Counted from the first letter of the stretch, positions 1 to 9,039 are shown. The stretch is 64,000 bases of DNA from Palsa-506 sp963709075 (GCA_963709075.1 CAVPUY010000006.1:1-64000); one strand, 5' to 3'. Notes: a model not told the origin generated them from the sequence alone. Numbers and translations: made by a program.

Positions 1-508
1 TCCCCTCAGCTCCACTGCAAGGTCTTCACGTTTCAGCAGGGTCCATGTTCACGTTTGAGCCTGGCGCTCCCGCGCGGCTGCCGCAAGCCAGGACCAGGGC
101 AGACGCGGCCCGCGTTCCGCGGAAACGTGAAGACCTCACCCAAAACCGCAGGTAAGCGGTTAATTGCGCCTCGTAGCGCGTCAAGGCCACAGCGGCCGAC
201 ATGGGTCTCGCCGCTGCCCTGCCGGATTGTGTCCCACCGCCGCGGCCACTGCCCGCACAGGTAGTACTGGAACCCGGCCAATGACATGGGCATCGCACAG
301 CGCGGCTAGCCTTCCGGCGGCCACCGGCTGCCGGCCGCTGTCGCCATCAACCGACGACGGCCGCCAGGCGGGAGCGGTTACGCTGACCGTCCGTCCGGCT
401 TCTTGGCCGCTGCTCAGGGTGCGGATGATGCGCTTGGACCCGGCCGGACATCCGCCGGTGCCGCAAGCCCGTTCACCAAGCGCTTCTGCTGATCTGCAAG
501 GCGCGTTA
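1..508. other. Left-edge intergenic region
   Basis: No reading frame here has a recognisable domain, a convincing ribosome binding site or a family-like sequence. Frames open on both strands, as expected at this GC content, and read as arginine- and alanine-rich shadows. The stretch lies downstream of the S9 peptidase gene. The one clear structure is a pair of inverted 15-base repeats at 20-34 and 122-136, listed separately. Part of a gene lying left of the window cannot be excluded. Confidence 0.5.
20..136. repeat. Perfect 15-bp inverted repeat pair enclosing 87 bp
   Basis: AGGTCTTCACGTTTC at 20-34 is the exact reverse complement of GAAACGTGAAGACCT at 122-136. Inside, TTCACGTTT recurs at about 48-56, so one arm is partly duplicated in direct orientation. 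No transposase frame lies between the arms. This could be a small non-autonomous element, a decayed insertion sequence end or a pair of regulator sites. The geometry is seen directly and the interpretation is open. Confidence 0.6.
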
Positions 509-2653
509 TCACCGTAAGTCTTCATCGGGCCGGGCGACGCCGAGCGACCCGGCGAGGAACGCGAGTTCGTGCTGCAGCAGATTGGCGATGGTGCTGGCGT
601 CGGTCGGCATGTGGGTGGCGCCGGACAGCGGCAGGACCTGGTGCGGCCGCCCGGCCGCGAGCAGCGCCGCCGACATCCGGAGCGTGTGCGCTACCACCAC
701 GTTGTCGTCGGCCATCCCGTGTACCAGCAGCAGCGGCCTGGTCAGGCTGGCGGCCCCGGTTATGGTGGAGGACCGGTCGTATCCTTCCGGGTTCTGTTGT
801 GGCAGGCCGAGGAACCGCTCCCGCCAGTGCGTGTCGTAGAGCCGCTGATCGTGCGGCGCGGCCCCGGAAACGGCCGCGTGGAACACGTCGGGGCGGCGGA
901 TCACGGCGATGGCCGCGAGCGCCCCGCCGTAGGACCAGCCGTGGATCCCGACCCGCCCCCGGTCCAGGTCGGGAAACTGAACACAGATCGCGTCGAGCGC
1001 GTCCACCTGATCGTCGAGCGGCGCGGAGAGGGTATCGCCGAACACGGTCTTCGACCATTGCGGCCCGCGGCCGGGCGTGCCGCGCCCGTCGGTGACCAGG
1101 ACGGCGAAGCCTTGCTCAGCGAACCACTGGTCCTCGCAGAACGCCGCGCCGCGCGCGCGGACCACCCGCTGCATGGCCGGGCCGCCGTACGGGCTCAGCA
1201 GCACCGGGAGCCGCGTTCCCGGCTGGTACCACGACGGCAGCAGCAAGGCAGCGCGCAGCTGCCTGGCGCCGAGAGTCAGCCACGTGATCCGCGGCTTGAG
1301 CAAGGGTTCGGCCTCGAGGCTGGCGATGGCCGCGCGGGTCCCGTCGCGCCAGGCGACGGTGACGGCGCCGCCCCCTTCGGTGCGCGAGAGCACGACGACT
1401 GTGCCGCCCGCCGCCTCGCCGTCGTGCACGCCAGGGTCCGCGCTGCACCGCGACAGGCCCTGCCCCGGGTCGTACCGCCACAGGTGCCGCTCGGTGGGGT
1501 CGCGTTCATCGGTGGCGGTGAAGTAGACGGCCTCGCCGTCGGTTCCGCTGACCCAGCCGATGTGCAGTCCGTCCGGCGTGACGGCAGCGCCGCCGACCAC
1601 CAGGCGCCGGGAGCCGTCCCGGTCAGACACGGTGACCAGGTCCCCGGCACTGGTCCGCGCCGGGGTGCCAGGCGCTAGCTCGACCCAGGCGTCGTCGCGC
1701 TCGGTGTGCAGGAGCGTTGTCTGTCCCGTGACGGCGTCGGCCGCCAGCACCATGACGGTCCGCTGGTCCCGGCTCTGCACGCTGAGCAGCGGACCCGAGG
1801 AGTCCCACTCCGCGTTCGTCAGGTACTCGTAGGCGCCGCGGTCCCAGGTGACCTCGGTCCTGCTCCCGTCAAGCCGCAGCACGTGCAGGGTGACGTCCGC
1901 GTTGGCGGTTCCGGCCGCCGGGTACCTGACCGCGCGCGGCGGCCGCTCCGGATCAGCGGGGTCGGCGATCCACCAGCGCTGGACGGGAGAATTGTCGACC
2001 CGGGCGGCCAGCAGCCGCTGGCCGTCGGGAGCCCACCAGTAGCCGCGGAAACGGTACATGGACTCGGCCGCGACATGCTCCGCGAGGCCGTAGGAAACGT
2101 CGTCGTGCTCCGGGGCGGCCAGCAGGCGGCCCGTCCCGTCGGCCAGCTCGGTCACGTGCAGCGCGCCGCCGGTGACGTAGGCCACGCGCTGCCCCGTCGG
2201 GTCGATCCGCGGGTCCGTCACCGCGCCCGCGGCAGGCACCGGTTCCGGGACGCCCGCCGGCTCGCCCGGGTCGTCGCCGACGCGCAGCACCCACAGCCGC
2301 CCGTCCAGCGCGAACACGACCGTCCGGCAGTCCGCGTCGGCCGAGTAGGCCACGATCCCGGCCGCGGTCTCGCGCGCCCGTTCCCGCCGGACGCGCTCGG
2401 CCTCGGGCACATCGCCAGGACCGAAGTTCCACGACGCCGCCGGATCGGCGACAAGCCGCTCACGTCTTCCCCCGCCGTCCCCCGCACCGTCGGCCAGGTC
2501 CAGCCGCCACAGGCACGTGACCGGGTCTTCACCGCCCCGGGTACGGAGGAACAGCACCCGCCCGCCATCCCGCGAGACCGTCACCGCGCGCGGAACACCG
2601 AGCGTGAAGTACCTGGTGCTGGCCAGCTGCCGGGGGAAGTCGTCGATCGCCAC
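509..2653 (-). CDS. S9 family (DPP IV-like) serine peptidase
   Basis: A 714-residue protein of the prolyl oligopeptidase / dipeptidyl peptidase IV family, which cleaves short peptides, typically after proline or alanine. The N-terminal two thirds read as a beta-propeller with repeated WxxD-type blades. The C-terminal 230 residues are an alpha/beta-hydrolase domain. The catalytic serine is in GWSYGG (about residue 574), the aspartate in HGMADDNV (about 649) and the histidine in SGATHMP (about 681), so the triad is intact and in family order. Length matches actinobacterial DPP IV homologues. No signal peptide is evident, so it is probably cytoplasmic. The start is a GTG at 2653 with only a weak ribosome binding site. 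It appears monocistronic. Confidence 0.93.
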   Translation of the reverse strand: MAIDDFPRQLASTRYFTLGVPRAVTVSRDGGRVLFLRTRGGEDPVTCLWRLDLADGAGDGGGRRERLVADPAASWNFGPGDVPEAERVRRERARETAAGIVAYSADADCRTVVFALDGRLWVLRVGDDPGEPAGVPEPVPAAGAVTDPRIDPTGQRVAYVTGGALHVTELADGTGRLLAAPEHDDVSYGLAEHVAAESMYRFRGYWWAPDGQRLLAARVDNSPVQRWWIADPADPERPPRAVRYPAAGTANADVTLHVLRLDGSRTEVTWDRGAYEYLTNAEWDSSGPLLSVQSRDQRTVMVLAADAVTGQTTLLHTERDDAWVELAPGTPARTSAGDLVTVSDRDGSRRLVVGGAAVTPDGLHIGWVSGTDGEAVYFTATDERDPTERHLWRYDPGQGLSRCSADPGVHDGEAAGGTVVVLSRTEGGGAVTVAWRDGTRAAIASLEAEPLLKPRITWLTLGARQLRAALLLPSWYQPGTRLPVLLSPYGGPAMQRVVRARGAAFCEDQWFAEQGFAVLVTDGRGTPGRGPQWSKTVFGDTLSAPLDDQVDALDAICVQFPDLDRGRVGIHGWSYGGALAAIAVIRRPDVFHAAVSGAAPHDQRLYDTHWRERFLGLPQQNPEGYDRSSTITGAASLTRPLLLVHGMADDNVVVAHTLRMSAALLAAGRPHQVLPLSGATHMPTDASTIANLLQHELAFLAGSLGVARPDEDLR

Positions 2654-3137
2654 GCCAGCACTCTGCCACGCGACCCCACCGCCGCACGACGGATTAACCG
2701 GTCCCAGGGCGCGGCCGCGCGGCCCAGGTCACCGTCCAACCGCTGCGCCGCCAGCCCCACCGTGCCGCAATGCTGGCCACAACCTGAAAGCCACAGCCGT
2801 GATCGTCCCTCCCGACCCGCCATCCCCGGCAGCTCCAGGATGACGGCCCGGATCGACGACGGACAGGGGAGGGATCAACGCACCACACTGCGTTACACGT
2901 CAAGACGGAACATGTCGTCAGCGCGGCCCGTCCGTGGCCGTCCGCGGAAAACGGGACGGTTACACCGACTAGGCGGCAGGCACGGACGCCGTCCGCTACA
3001 TGTCCGCGGATGCCGAACAAGCTTTTGGCGTGAACGTACGCGGTGATTATCCGGTGCGCCGGGGTCATGAGCGCGCCTGCGGCTCTGCCGGATGCCCAGG
3101 GCTGGCCGGGCGCCGACTTCCCTGTAATCATGTAAGT
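2654..3137. other. Intergenic region between divergent genes
   Basis: No credible gene is seen in this 484-bp stretch between the divergent peptidase and globin genes. Its right end holds TAATCA at 3125-3130, followed by seven bases and the globin ATG, with no Shine-Dalgarno sequence. That arrangement is typical of a leaderless actinobacterial transcript. No matching -35 element could be assigned. Confidence 0.5.
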
Positions 3138-3587
3138 ATGGAGACGCTTTATGAGCATGCGGGCGGCAACACCGCCCTGCATCACTTCGTCAATGTCTTC
3201 TACGCCAGCGTGCTCACCGATCCCCTGCTCCAGCCGCTGTTCGGCGCGGGAAGCCCGCAGCACGTCGACCACCTGAGCGCGTTCGAGGCGGAGTCATTCG
3301 GAGGCCCGGACGGCTTCACCCGCCAACTGGGCTTCGCCCATCTGATCGAGGTGCACCGCGGCCTGAAGATCACTGAGGAGCAGCGGCAGCGGTTCGTACA
3401 GCTGTACATGGCCGCCGCGGATGCAGCCGGGCTGCCCGGCGATCCGCCGTTCCGGGAAGCACTGCGCTCGCACGTCGAGTTCGGCTCTCATGTGGCCATG
3501 CAAAACTCCCATGCGGAAACCGACGATCAGTTGCATCCGCTGCGGGAAGTGCCCAGGTGGCAGTGGCCGGCTACCACAGGTGAGTAG
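3138..3587 (+). CDS. Truncated (group II-like) hemoglobin
   Basis: A 149-residue globin. The order of features fits the 2-on-2 truncated hemoglobin fold: an N-terminal YEHAGG segment, helices B-E around FVNVFYASVLTDP, an FGGPDGF turn typical of group II members, then the proximal histidine in FAHLIEVHRGLKIT. Proteins of this family bind O2 or NO at haem and take part in NO detoxification or redox sensing. The ATG at 3138 is chosen because the family begins about here and because a -10-like TAATCA sits seven bases upstream, suggesting a leaderless mRNA. The frame is open further upstream, but that extension has no globin character. The C-terminal tail after residue 115 is longer than the minimal trHb. 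Confidence 0.88.
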   Translation: METLYEHAGGNTALHHFVNVFYASVLTDPLLQPLFGAGSPQHVDHLSAFEAESFGGPDGFTRQLGFAHLIEVHRGLKITEEQRQRFVQLYMAAADAAGLPGDPPFREALRSHVEFGSHVAMQNSHAETDDQLHPLREVPRWQWPATTGE

Positions 3588-3652
3588 CCATTTGCGGCAG
3601 GCTCCCTGGTGACCCTCCGCAGCGCAGGACAACGTTCTCCCTGCTACGAGGA

Positions 3653-4152
3653 ATGGCCGCGACGGTGGCGCCGACGGTCAACCAGATCGAGGTCCACCCT
3701 TACATCGCGCAGCCAGAGGTGCAGGACTTCGATGCCAAGCACGGCATCCTCACCCAGGCTTGGTCACCGATCGGCGGGATCACGTTCTACCGCGACGGTA
3801 GCCACAGCAGTACCCTCGCCGACCCGGTCATCGGAGAAATTGCCACTACCCATGGCAAGACCCCCGCCCAGTGATGCTTCACTGGGGTCTGCAACACGGA
3901 CGCTCGGTGATCCCCAAGTCCACCAAGCCCAACCGCATCGCCGAGAACATCAACGTCTTCGACTTCGAGCTGTCCGCGGACGAGATCACTACGATCGACG
4001 GTCTGGACACCGGCCGTCGCGGCGGCCCCGAGCCAGACGCAATCACCCTCGAAACCCTCGGTCGCGAGATCAAATCCGAGGCGAGCTTGCCACCGCTGAA
4101 CCAGACCGGGGAACCGGAAGCATTCACGTCGCCCGGCAAAGCGACCGAGTAG
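3653..4152 (+). pseudogene. Aldo/keto reductase remnant (5'-truncated, frameshifted)
   Basis: Only the C-terminal half of an aldo/keto reductase remains. The first piece carries NQIEVHPY and AWSPIGG, and the second carries VIPKSTKPNRI and the FELSADEI segment, which form the cofactor-binding end of the barrel in intact members. The roughly 150 residues before NQIEVHP, including the catalytic Asp, Tyr and Lys, are missing. The frame breaks at about 3870, where CAGTGATG stands in place of the expected CAGGTGATG, consistent with loss of one G. It sits directly upstream of a transposase remnant, so truncation by an insertion event is a reasonable guess. Confidence 0.85.
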
Positions 4153-4326
4153 CCGGTGACCTCACCCGGGGTGCGAGTGCCGAACCGCTTACGCACCAGG
4201 ACACCGGCATCGGCGAGCCGGCCGAAGAACTGCTCCTCGCAGGCGGCACCTGCAGCCGCGGTGGCGACCGCCCGCCTCAGCGCTGCGCGGGACGGCTCTG
4301 GCCGATTGTGGCGCTTGGCCTTCTAG

Positions 4327-4827
4327 TGCTCCGCGTTCAAGTCCTACGTCGGGCTGACCCCACGGGCCATTGAGACCGGCGAGACCGACCGCAAGGGCCA
4401 GCCGACGAGCAAGGCCGGACCGTCGCTGCTGCGCTCGGCGTTCGCCCGCGCCGCCGACACCGCCCGCAAGCAGGACCCCCAGCTCGCGAAGATCTACCAC
4501 CAGCAGATGATCGAACGCGGCGCCACCCACCTGAAAGCCTGCTGCGTGGTCGCCAGCCACCTCGCCGAACGGGCCCGCGCAACGATGAACCGCGGCACCC
4601 CGTACGTGATCTGCGACAACAACGGCCACCCGGTCACCCCGGCCCAGGCGAAGAAGATCATCGCCGAGCGGTGGACCGTGCCCGAAGACGTCCGTAAGCG
4701 CCGCCGGAGCCGCAAGCTGGCGGGGAAGGCCCCTCAGGCGACCTCAACCGGGCCGGACAGACGAGGCGACCCTCCCCGCCCCCGATCGTTGCGGCACCCC
4801 AGCCAGGGCGTCAAGCCCGCCACCTGA
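4327..4827 (+). mobile_element. IS110-family transposase remnant (C-terminal part)
   Basis: The frame from 4327 reads the C-terminal transposase domain of IS110-type enzymes: SYVGLTPRAIETG, SKAGPSLLRSAFARAA, then KIYHQQMIERGATHLKA and a conserved alanine-rich helix. This domain carries the catalytic serine region in intact DEDD/serine-type IS110 enzymes. An in-frame TAG at 4324 cuts it off upstream, and no N-terminal DEDD domain is found, so it cannot be active. The C-terminus continues into a basic tail ending at 4827. IS110 elements lack terminal inverted repeats, so no ends were assigned. Confidence 0.85.
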
Positions 4828-4909
4828 CACATCGCACTCCCGCCCGGGACATTACTTGTCATCCCGTACGGCGCCCGCCGGCGGCATGCCGGCCTGCAAT
4901 CTGGTCCAG

Positions 4910-4957
4910 TCTCACTGAACTGGTCCGATCCACTGATTTGTCTCACTGAATCTGGTC
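4910..4957. repeat. Short near-identical direct repeat
   Basis: TCTCACTGAA followed by CTGGTC occurs at 4910-4925 and again, with one extra T between the two parts, at 4941-4957. A further CTGGTCC lies at 4901. The repeats fall between the transposase remnant and the response regulator gene. They could mark an old insertion boundary or the regulator's 3' region. Nothing identifies a function. Confidence 0.5.
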
Positions 4958-4963
4958 GCGCGG

Positions 4964-5635
4964 TCAGCCGATGTTGTGGCGGTGCGCGTAGCCGATCGCG
5001 GCGGCTCGGTCACGCGAGCCGGTCTTGGCGAAGATCCGGCTGATGTGGGTCTTGACCGTGTGGTTGCTCAGGAATAGCTGCGCGGCGATCTCCGGGTTGG
5101 TCATCCCGTGGGCGATCATGCCCAGGATCTCCGCCTCGCGCTGCGTCAGGCCGTCGGGGGGCGGCGCGCTCCGGGCGGGCTCGGGCTTCGGGGGGGCTTC
5201 CGTCGCGGCGAGCAGCGTCGCGTGCACGCGGGGGTCGAAGACTGTCAGCCCGCCTACCGCCGCGCGCAGCGCCCGGGCGATCTCGGTGTAGTCGGCGTCC
5301 TTGGTGAGGTAGCTGCGCGCGCCGGCCCGGAGCGCCTCCAGGACCGAGCTGTCGTCCGCGTATGTGGTGAGCACGACGATCGCGACCTCGGGGTGCTCGG
5401 CGGTCAGCCGGCGGATGGCGCCGATGCCGTCCAGGACGGGCATGCGCAGGTCGAGCAGGATCGCGTCGGGGTGGTGCTCGGCCACGAGGTCCAGGGCCTG
5501 CTGCCCGTCCGCGGCGGCGCCGACCACCTCGATGCCGGGTACCGCGTCGAGCAGCAGGACAAGGCCCTGCCGCACGCTGGCCTGATCATCGGCGATGACG
5601 AGGCTCAGCGGCGCCCCCGCCGGCGGGGTGGTCAT
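4964..5635 (-). CDS. NarL/LuxR-type response regulator
   Basis: A 223-residue two-component response regulator. The receiver domain occupies residues 10-125, with the acidic pair at ADD (16-17), the phospho-acceptor Asp62 in LLDLRMP, the conserved Thr in VVLTTY and the Lys in LTKDAD. A LuxR-type helix-turn-helix spans about 160-220 (LTQREAEILGMIAHGMTNPEIA, NHTVKTHISRIFAKTGSRDR). Its ATG overlaps the stop codon of the upstream kinase by four bases (ATGA), so the two are translationally coupled and form a cognate pair. The target genes are not known; the divergent membrane protein gene at 7018 is a candidate by position. Confidence 0.95.
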   Translation of the reverse strand: MTTPPAGAPLSLVIADDQASVRQGLVLLLDAVPGIEVVGAAADGQQALDLVAEHHPDAILLDLRMPVLDGIGAIRRLTAEHPEVAIVVLTTYADDSSVLEALRAGARSYLTKDADYTEIARALRAAVGGLTVFDPRVHATLLAATEAPPKPEPARSAPPPDGLTQREAEILGMIAHGMTNPEIAAQLFLSNHTVKTHISRIFAKTGSRDRAAAIGYAHRHNIG

Positions 5636-6810
5636 GAAACCATGGTCTCAGGCTGGCGGCGCGGTAGTTCGGCGGTCACGATCCACTGGCCGTCGCGGCG
5701 CCCCGCCTCGAGGGTTCCGTTCAGCAGCCGGAGCCGTTCGTGCATGCCGGTCAGCCCGTAGCCGCCGTTGACGGTGCTCACGTCCGCCGGCTGGCGCGTG
5801 TCCGCGCCCGGGGGCAGGTCGTTGCGGACGGTGAGCCGGACATCGGCGTCGCCGTAGTCGAGACGGACCGCCACGGGCCGTCCCGCGGCGTGCTTGGCCG
5901 CGTTGACCAGGGCCTCCTGGGCGATGCGTAGCAGCGCGAGCGTGGCGTCCGGGGGCAGGGCCGCGAGGGCGCCGCCGGTGTCGTAGCTGACGGGGACGTG
6001 ATACCGCTGCGCGTGGGTGTCGGTGATCAGGGCGAGTTGCTTATCGAGCGGCAGGGTGTCGGTGCGCAGGGCCTGAACCGCGCGGCGGGTCTCCGCCAGG
6101 CCCTCGGCGGCCATCTGCTGGGCCGCGGCCAGCAGGTCACTGGCCTGGTCGGCGTCCTTGTGCACTACCAACCGCGCCGCCTGGATCTGGATCCCGAGCG
6201 CGCCGAGCGAGTGGGCGAGCACGTCGTGGATCTCCCGGGCGATGCGGGTGCGCTCGCCGAGGAGGTCGGCCCGGCGCTGCTCGGCCTGCAGTTGCTCGCG
6301 CTGGGCCAGCAGCGCCGCCGCCTGCTCCGCCTGGACCCGGTACGCGCCCCAGTTGTGCCCGATCACCAGGCCGGTGAGCACGATCGCCGGGAGCCCGAGC
6401 AGCGTGCCGTAGCTCTGGCCGAAAGCCAGCCCGCTGACCTCGATCGCGAGTATGCCCGCCGCGGTCACGGCCACCGCTGCCGCGAGGTCGCTGTTAACGC
6501 CCGCGGCCATCGCCGCCACGAACGCGAAAACCACCATGGCCGAACCGCCGCCGCCAGCGCCGGCCGCGAACCCCGAGGCGAAGGCGATCACCTCGCGGAG
6601 CACGGGCAGCGTCCAGGCGGGATATCTCGCCGCGGCGGCGGGCGACGCCTCCAGCACGGTCCAGGCCAGCAGGGCCAGGCCAAGCACGACGTAGCACGCG
6701 ATCTGAACCGGCAGGGCGTACGGCGCGCTCGGCGGAGCGATGAGGAACGCCAGCAGGCCGAGCCATACGAAGCCGAGGGCGCGGGCCAGCGCGTTGACCG
6801 TGCGCAGCAT
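5632..6810 (-). CDS. HisKA_3-family sensor histidine kinase
   Basis: A 392-residue membrane kinase. Residues 1-150 contain about five hydrophobic segments (for example the stretches near 15-25, 35-50, 92-105, 108-125 and 135-152) with little extracytoplasmic sequence. A short coiled-coil linker follows. The dimerisation and phosphoacceptor motif ERTRIAREIHDVLAHSLG places the phosphorylated histidine at about residue 195, as in NarL-type actinobacterial kinases. The HATPase domain has the N box (EALVNAAKHA) and a G box (GGYGLTGMHERL). The ATG at 6810 is chosen because the hydrophobic domain begins directly after it; the open frame upstream is not membrane-like. The signal is unknown. Confidence 0.94.
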   Translation of the reverse strand: MLRTVNALARALGFVWLGLLAFLIAPPSAPYALPVQIACYVVLGLALLAWTVLEASPAAAARYPAWTLPVLREVIAFASGFAAGAGGGGSAMVVFAFVAAMAAGVNSDLAAAVAVTAAGILAIEVSGLAFGQSYGTLLGLPAIVLTGLVIGHNWGAYRVQAEQAAALLAQREQLQAEQRRADLLGERTRIAREIHDVLAHSLGALGIQIQAARLVVHKDADQASDLLAAAQQMAAEGLAETRRAVQALRTDTLPLDKQLALITDTHAQRYHVPVSYDTGGALAALPPDATLALLRIAQEALVNAAKHAAGRPVAVRLDYGDADVRLTVRNDLPPGADTRQPADVSTVNGGYGLTGMHERLRLLNGTLEAGRRDGQWIVTAELPRRQPETMVS

Positions 6811-7017
6811 GCCTCCAGTATCGGCCCGGGCGTGGTGGCGGCACGTCAGCCCGCGGGCTGAGTCCGGGCTGACCCGCCCGCGGCGCGGCCTGGTACCGCC
6901 TGGTACCAGGCCGTGCCCGTCATTCTCATGCCGGGGACCAGCCCGTGCTCTGACGCGCCCACCAGCGCAATTGGCGAATGTGGAGTCGTTAACGAAACCC
7001 ACTCGAAGGAGCGCGAG

Positions 7018-7581
7018 ATGCTTTCCGAACTGACCGAAGCAATGATCGTCAACGGCGTCGTGCTCGCCACCGTGCTGGCCACCGACCTCGGCCCCGCGCG
7101 CAAGATCAGCAAGATACGGCTGCTGCGTCCCGTGATCGCCGCCGCGGTGATCATCCCGTTCTTTGTCGACTGGCCGACCACCCACGGGATGGCCCTGGCG
7201 GTGGAGATCGCGGGCGTCGCCGCCGGCTTGCTGTGCGGGCTGGCCGCCAACGTCCTGATGGGCGTTTACCGGAGCCCGACGACCGGCAAGCCGGTCAGCC
7301 GGGCCGCGCTGCCGTACGCGATCTTCTGGACCGCCATCATCGGCGGCCGCGCGGCCTTCTCCTACGGCTCCGTGCACTGGTTCACCGCCCCGCTGGTGAG
7401 CTGGGGCATCGCACACCAGGTCAGCGTCGCGGCCCTCACCGACGGGCTGATCTTCATGGCCATCGCCATGATCCTGGTGCGCACGGTCGCCCTCGGCGTC
7501 CGCGCGTCCCAGCTGCCGGCCCGGGCCATCGAGCCGCGCAGCGCCAAGGCCGCCGCCCGGAGCGGCCAGCCCGGGGCCTGA
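7018..7581 (+). CDS. Small polytopic membrane protein of unknown function
   Basis: A 187-residue protein with about four or five hydrophobic segments, for example around AMIVNGVVLATVLAT, VIAAAVIIPFF, AGVAAGLLCGLAA and FMAIAMILVRTVAL. No catalytic motif is recognised. The start is the ATG at 7018 with a purine-rich GAAGGAGCGCGAG just upstream. The gene is divergent from the kinase-regulator pair and shares a 207-bp intergenic region with it, so control by that two-component system is plausible but inferred. A strong hairpin follows the stop codon. Confidence 0.75.
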   Translation: MLSELTEAMIVNGVVLATVLATDLGPARKISKIRLLRPVIAAAVIIPFFVDWPTTHGMALAVEIAGVAAGLLCGLAANVLMGVYRSPTTGKPVSRAALPYAIFWTAIIGGRAAFSYGSVHWFTAPLVSWGIAHQVSVAALTDGLIFMAIAMILVRTVALGVRASQLPARAIEPRSAKAAARSGQPGA

Positions 7582-7596
7582 CGCCCGGAGCGGCCA

Positions 7597-7638
7597 GCCT
7601 GGGGCCCGGATGGCACTGACGCCACCCGGGCCCCAGGC
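7597..7638 (+). terminator. GC-rich hairpin, probable terminator
   Basis: GCCTGGGGCCCGG at 7597-7609 pairs perfectly with CCGGGCCCCAGGC at 7626-7638 across a 16-base loop. It begins 15 bases after the membrane protein stop codon. There is no U tract, as is common for actinobacterial terminators. The 5' arm is part of a short tandem duplication: a roughly 24-bp unit beginning CGCCCGGAGCGGCCAGCC occurs on both sides of the stop codon. Confidence 0.7.
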
Positions 7639-7887
7639 GTCCGCATATCATCCCGGTGCCAGCACCGATGCCGCCCGGCGGCTCGCCGCGTACACGGCTT
7701 GACGCCTGGGCCAGCTGACCGAGCGCACCGGCGAGGTGAACTGGGAGCCGCTAAGTTCCGGGCGCTAGCGACGCGCGGACCAGCCCCGGCGGCGGAGGAG
7801 CCAGTCCCGGCGGCGGGCGTTTATCCGGTTGCCGGCCGGGTCCCGGGCTGTGAGAATTCCGGCGGGGCCGCCGACGGAGGACGCCAG

Positions 7888-8835
7888 ATGGCTAGTGAGC
7901 AGCTCAAGACCGTGCTTGATCTCGTGGGCAGCGTTGACCTGGGCACCCTGACGCTCCAGGAGCGTCGTGCGCTGATGGGGTCGGCCGGAGCGCCGCCGCC
8001 CGAGGGCACGCAGGTCGATCCGGTCGACGCGAATGGCGTTCCGGCCGAGTGGGTGGTCGCGGCCGGGGTGGCGGGCGAGCGGGTGGTGCTGCACTTCCAC
8101 GGCGGCGCCTACCACCTCGGCTCGCCCGCCCGGCTCCGCGGCCTGCTCGCGCCGCTGTCGGCGGCGGCGCAGGCGCGGGTGCTCAGCGCCGGCTACCGGC
8201 TGGCCCCCGAGCATCCGTTCCCGGCGGCCGTCGATGACGCGCTGACCGCCTACCGCTGGCTGATCGCCGGCGGCACGCACGCCCGGCAGGTCGTCATCAG
8301 CGGCGACTCCTCAGGTGGCGGCCTGGCCCTCGCGGCCCTCGTGGCGCTGCGCGACGCCGGCGACCCGCTGCCCGGCGCGGCCGTCGTCATCTCACCGTGG
8401 ACCGACCTGGACCTAGGCGGCCAGTCGCTGCGCAGCCGGGCGGCCATCGATGTGATGCTCACGCCGGATGGCGCGCGGGAGGCGGCGGACTGGTACCTCG
8501 CCGGGCAGGATGCCCGGCACCCTTACGCCTCGCCGCTGTATGCCGGCCTGCGCGGCCTGCCGCCGGTCCTGATCCAGGCCGGGGAGGCCGAGATCCTGCG
8601 CGACGACTCCGTCCGGTTCGCCGCGGCAGCGCAGGCCGCGGGGGTCGATGTGACGCTCGAAATCTGGCCGGAGATGCCGCATGTCTGGCACGCGTTCGCC
8701 GGGCTGCTGCCGGAGGCGGACGAGGCCGTCGAGCGGATCGGCCGCTGGCTGCGCGAGGACCGGCCACCCGGTGACGGCGCCGAGCGCCAGGCCGGCGCCA
8801 GCCGAACTGGTGGCACTGTCGTCAATCCCAGATGA
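7888..8835 (+). CDS. HSL-family (type IV) alpha/beta-hydrolase, esterase/lipase
   Basis: A 315-residue esterase of the hormone-sensitive lipase group, hydrolysing short acyl esters. The oxyanion-hole motif HGGAY is at residues 71-75, the nucleophile Ser141 is in GDSSGG and the general-base histidine is in PHVWHAF (about 268). The acid position sits in AGEAEILRDD, where a glutamate replaces the more common aspartate arrangement. The segment YRLAPEHPFPAA is diagnostic of the family. The start is the ATG at 7888, preceded by a GGAGGA ribosome binding site; sequence upstream in the same frame has no family similarity. It appears to stand alone. Confidence 0.92.
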   Translation: MASEQLKTVLDLVGSVDLGTLTLQERRALMGSAGAPPPEGTQVDPVDANGVPAEWVVAAGVAGERVVLHFHGGAYHLGSPARLRGLLAPLSAAAQARVLSAGYRLAPEHPFPAAVDDALTAYRWLIAGGTHARQVVISGDSSGGGLALAALVALRDAGDPLPGAAVVISPWTDLDLGGQSLRSRAAIDVMLTPDGAREAADWYLAGQDARHPYASPLYAGLRGLPPVLIQAGEAEILRDDSVRFAAAAQAAGVDVTLEIWPEMPHVWHAFAGLLPEADEAVERIGRWLREDRPPGDGAERQAGASRTGGTVVNPR

Positions 8836-8964
8836 GGATGAACGCCACCATCAGGAAAATGGCGCAACCCGTTCCCATCATCCCAGCGCACTCTTGCCGG
8901 CCAGCCTGCCAGCGAACGCGGACACGACCATAACAACACCCGCCAGCATCCAAGCCGACCCAGC

Positions 8965-9039
8965 AGCTTCGTTGCCAGTTCCGCGCTCCTCTACAACTTC
9001 GTCATCGACGAGCACCCCGAGTACCTGCCCATCCTCAAC
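8965..9039 (+). repeat. 75-bp exact copy of part of the TauD-like dioxygenase gene
   Basis: These 75 bases are identical to 22821-22895, inside the dioxygenase gene at 22311. Here they still translate as SFVASSALLYNFVIDEH followed by PEYLPILN, but the flanking sequence on both sides is unrelated to the dioxygenase, so this is an isolated gene fragment. Identity without a single change over 75 bases implies a recent copying event or an assembly join. It lies immediately downstream of the HepT gene and the esterase. Confidence 0.9.

Noticed and set aside
1706..3046. Long plus-strand frame of 446 codons antisense to the S9 peptidase
   Set aside because: Arg/Gly/Ala-rich sequence without domains or a ribosome binding site, mirroring a well-supported gene on the other strand.
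6811..7416. N-terminal extension of the histidine kinase
   Set aside because: The extra 200 residues are antisense to the divergent membrane protein and lack membrane or kinase character.
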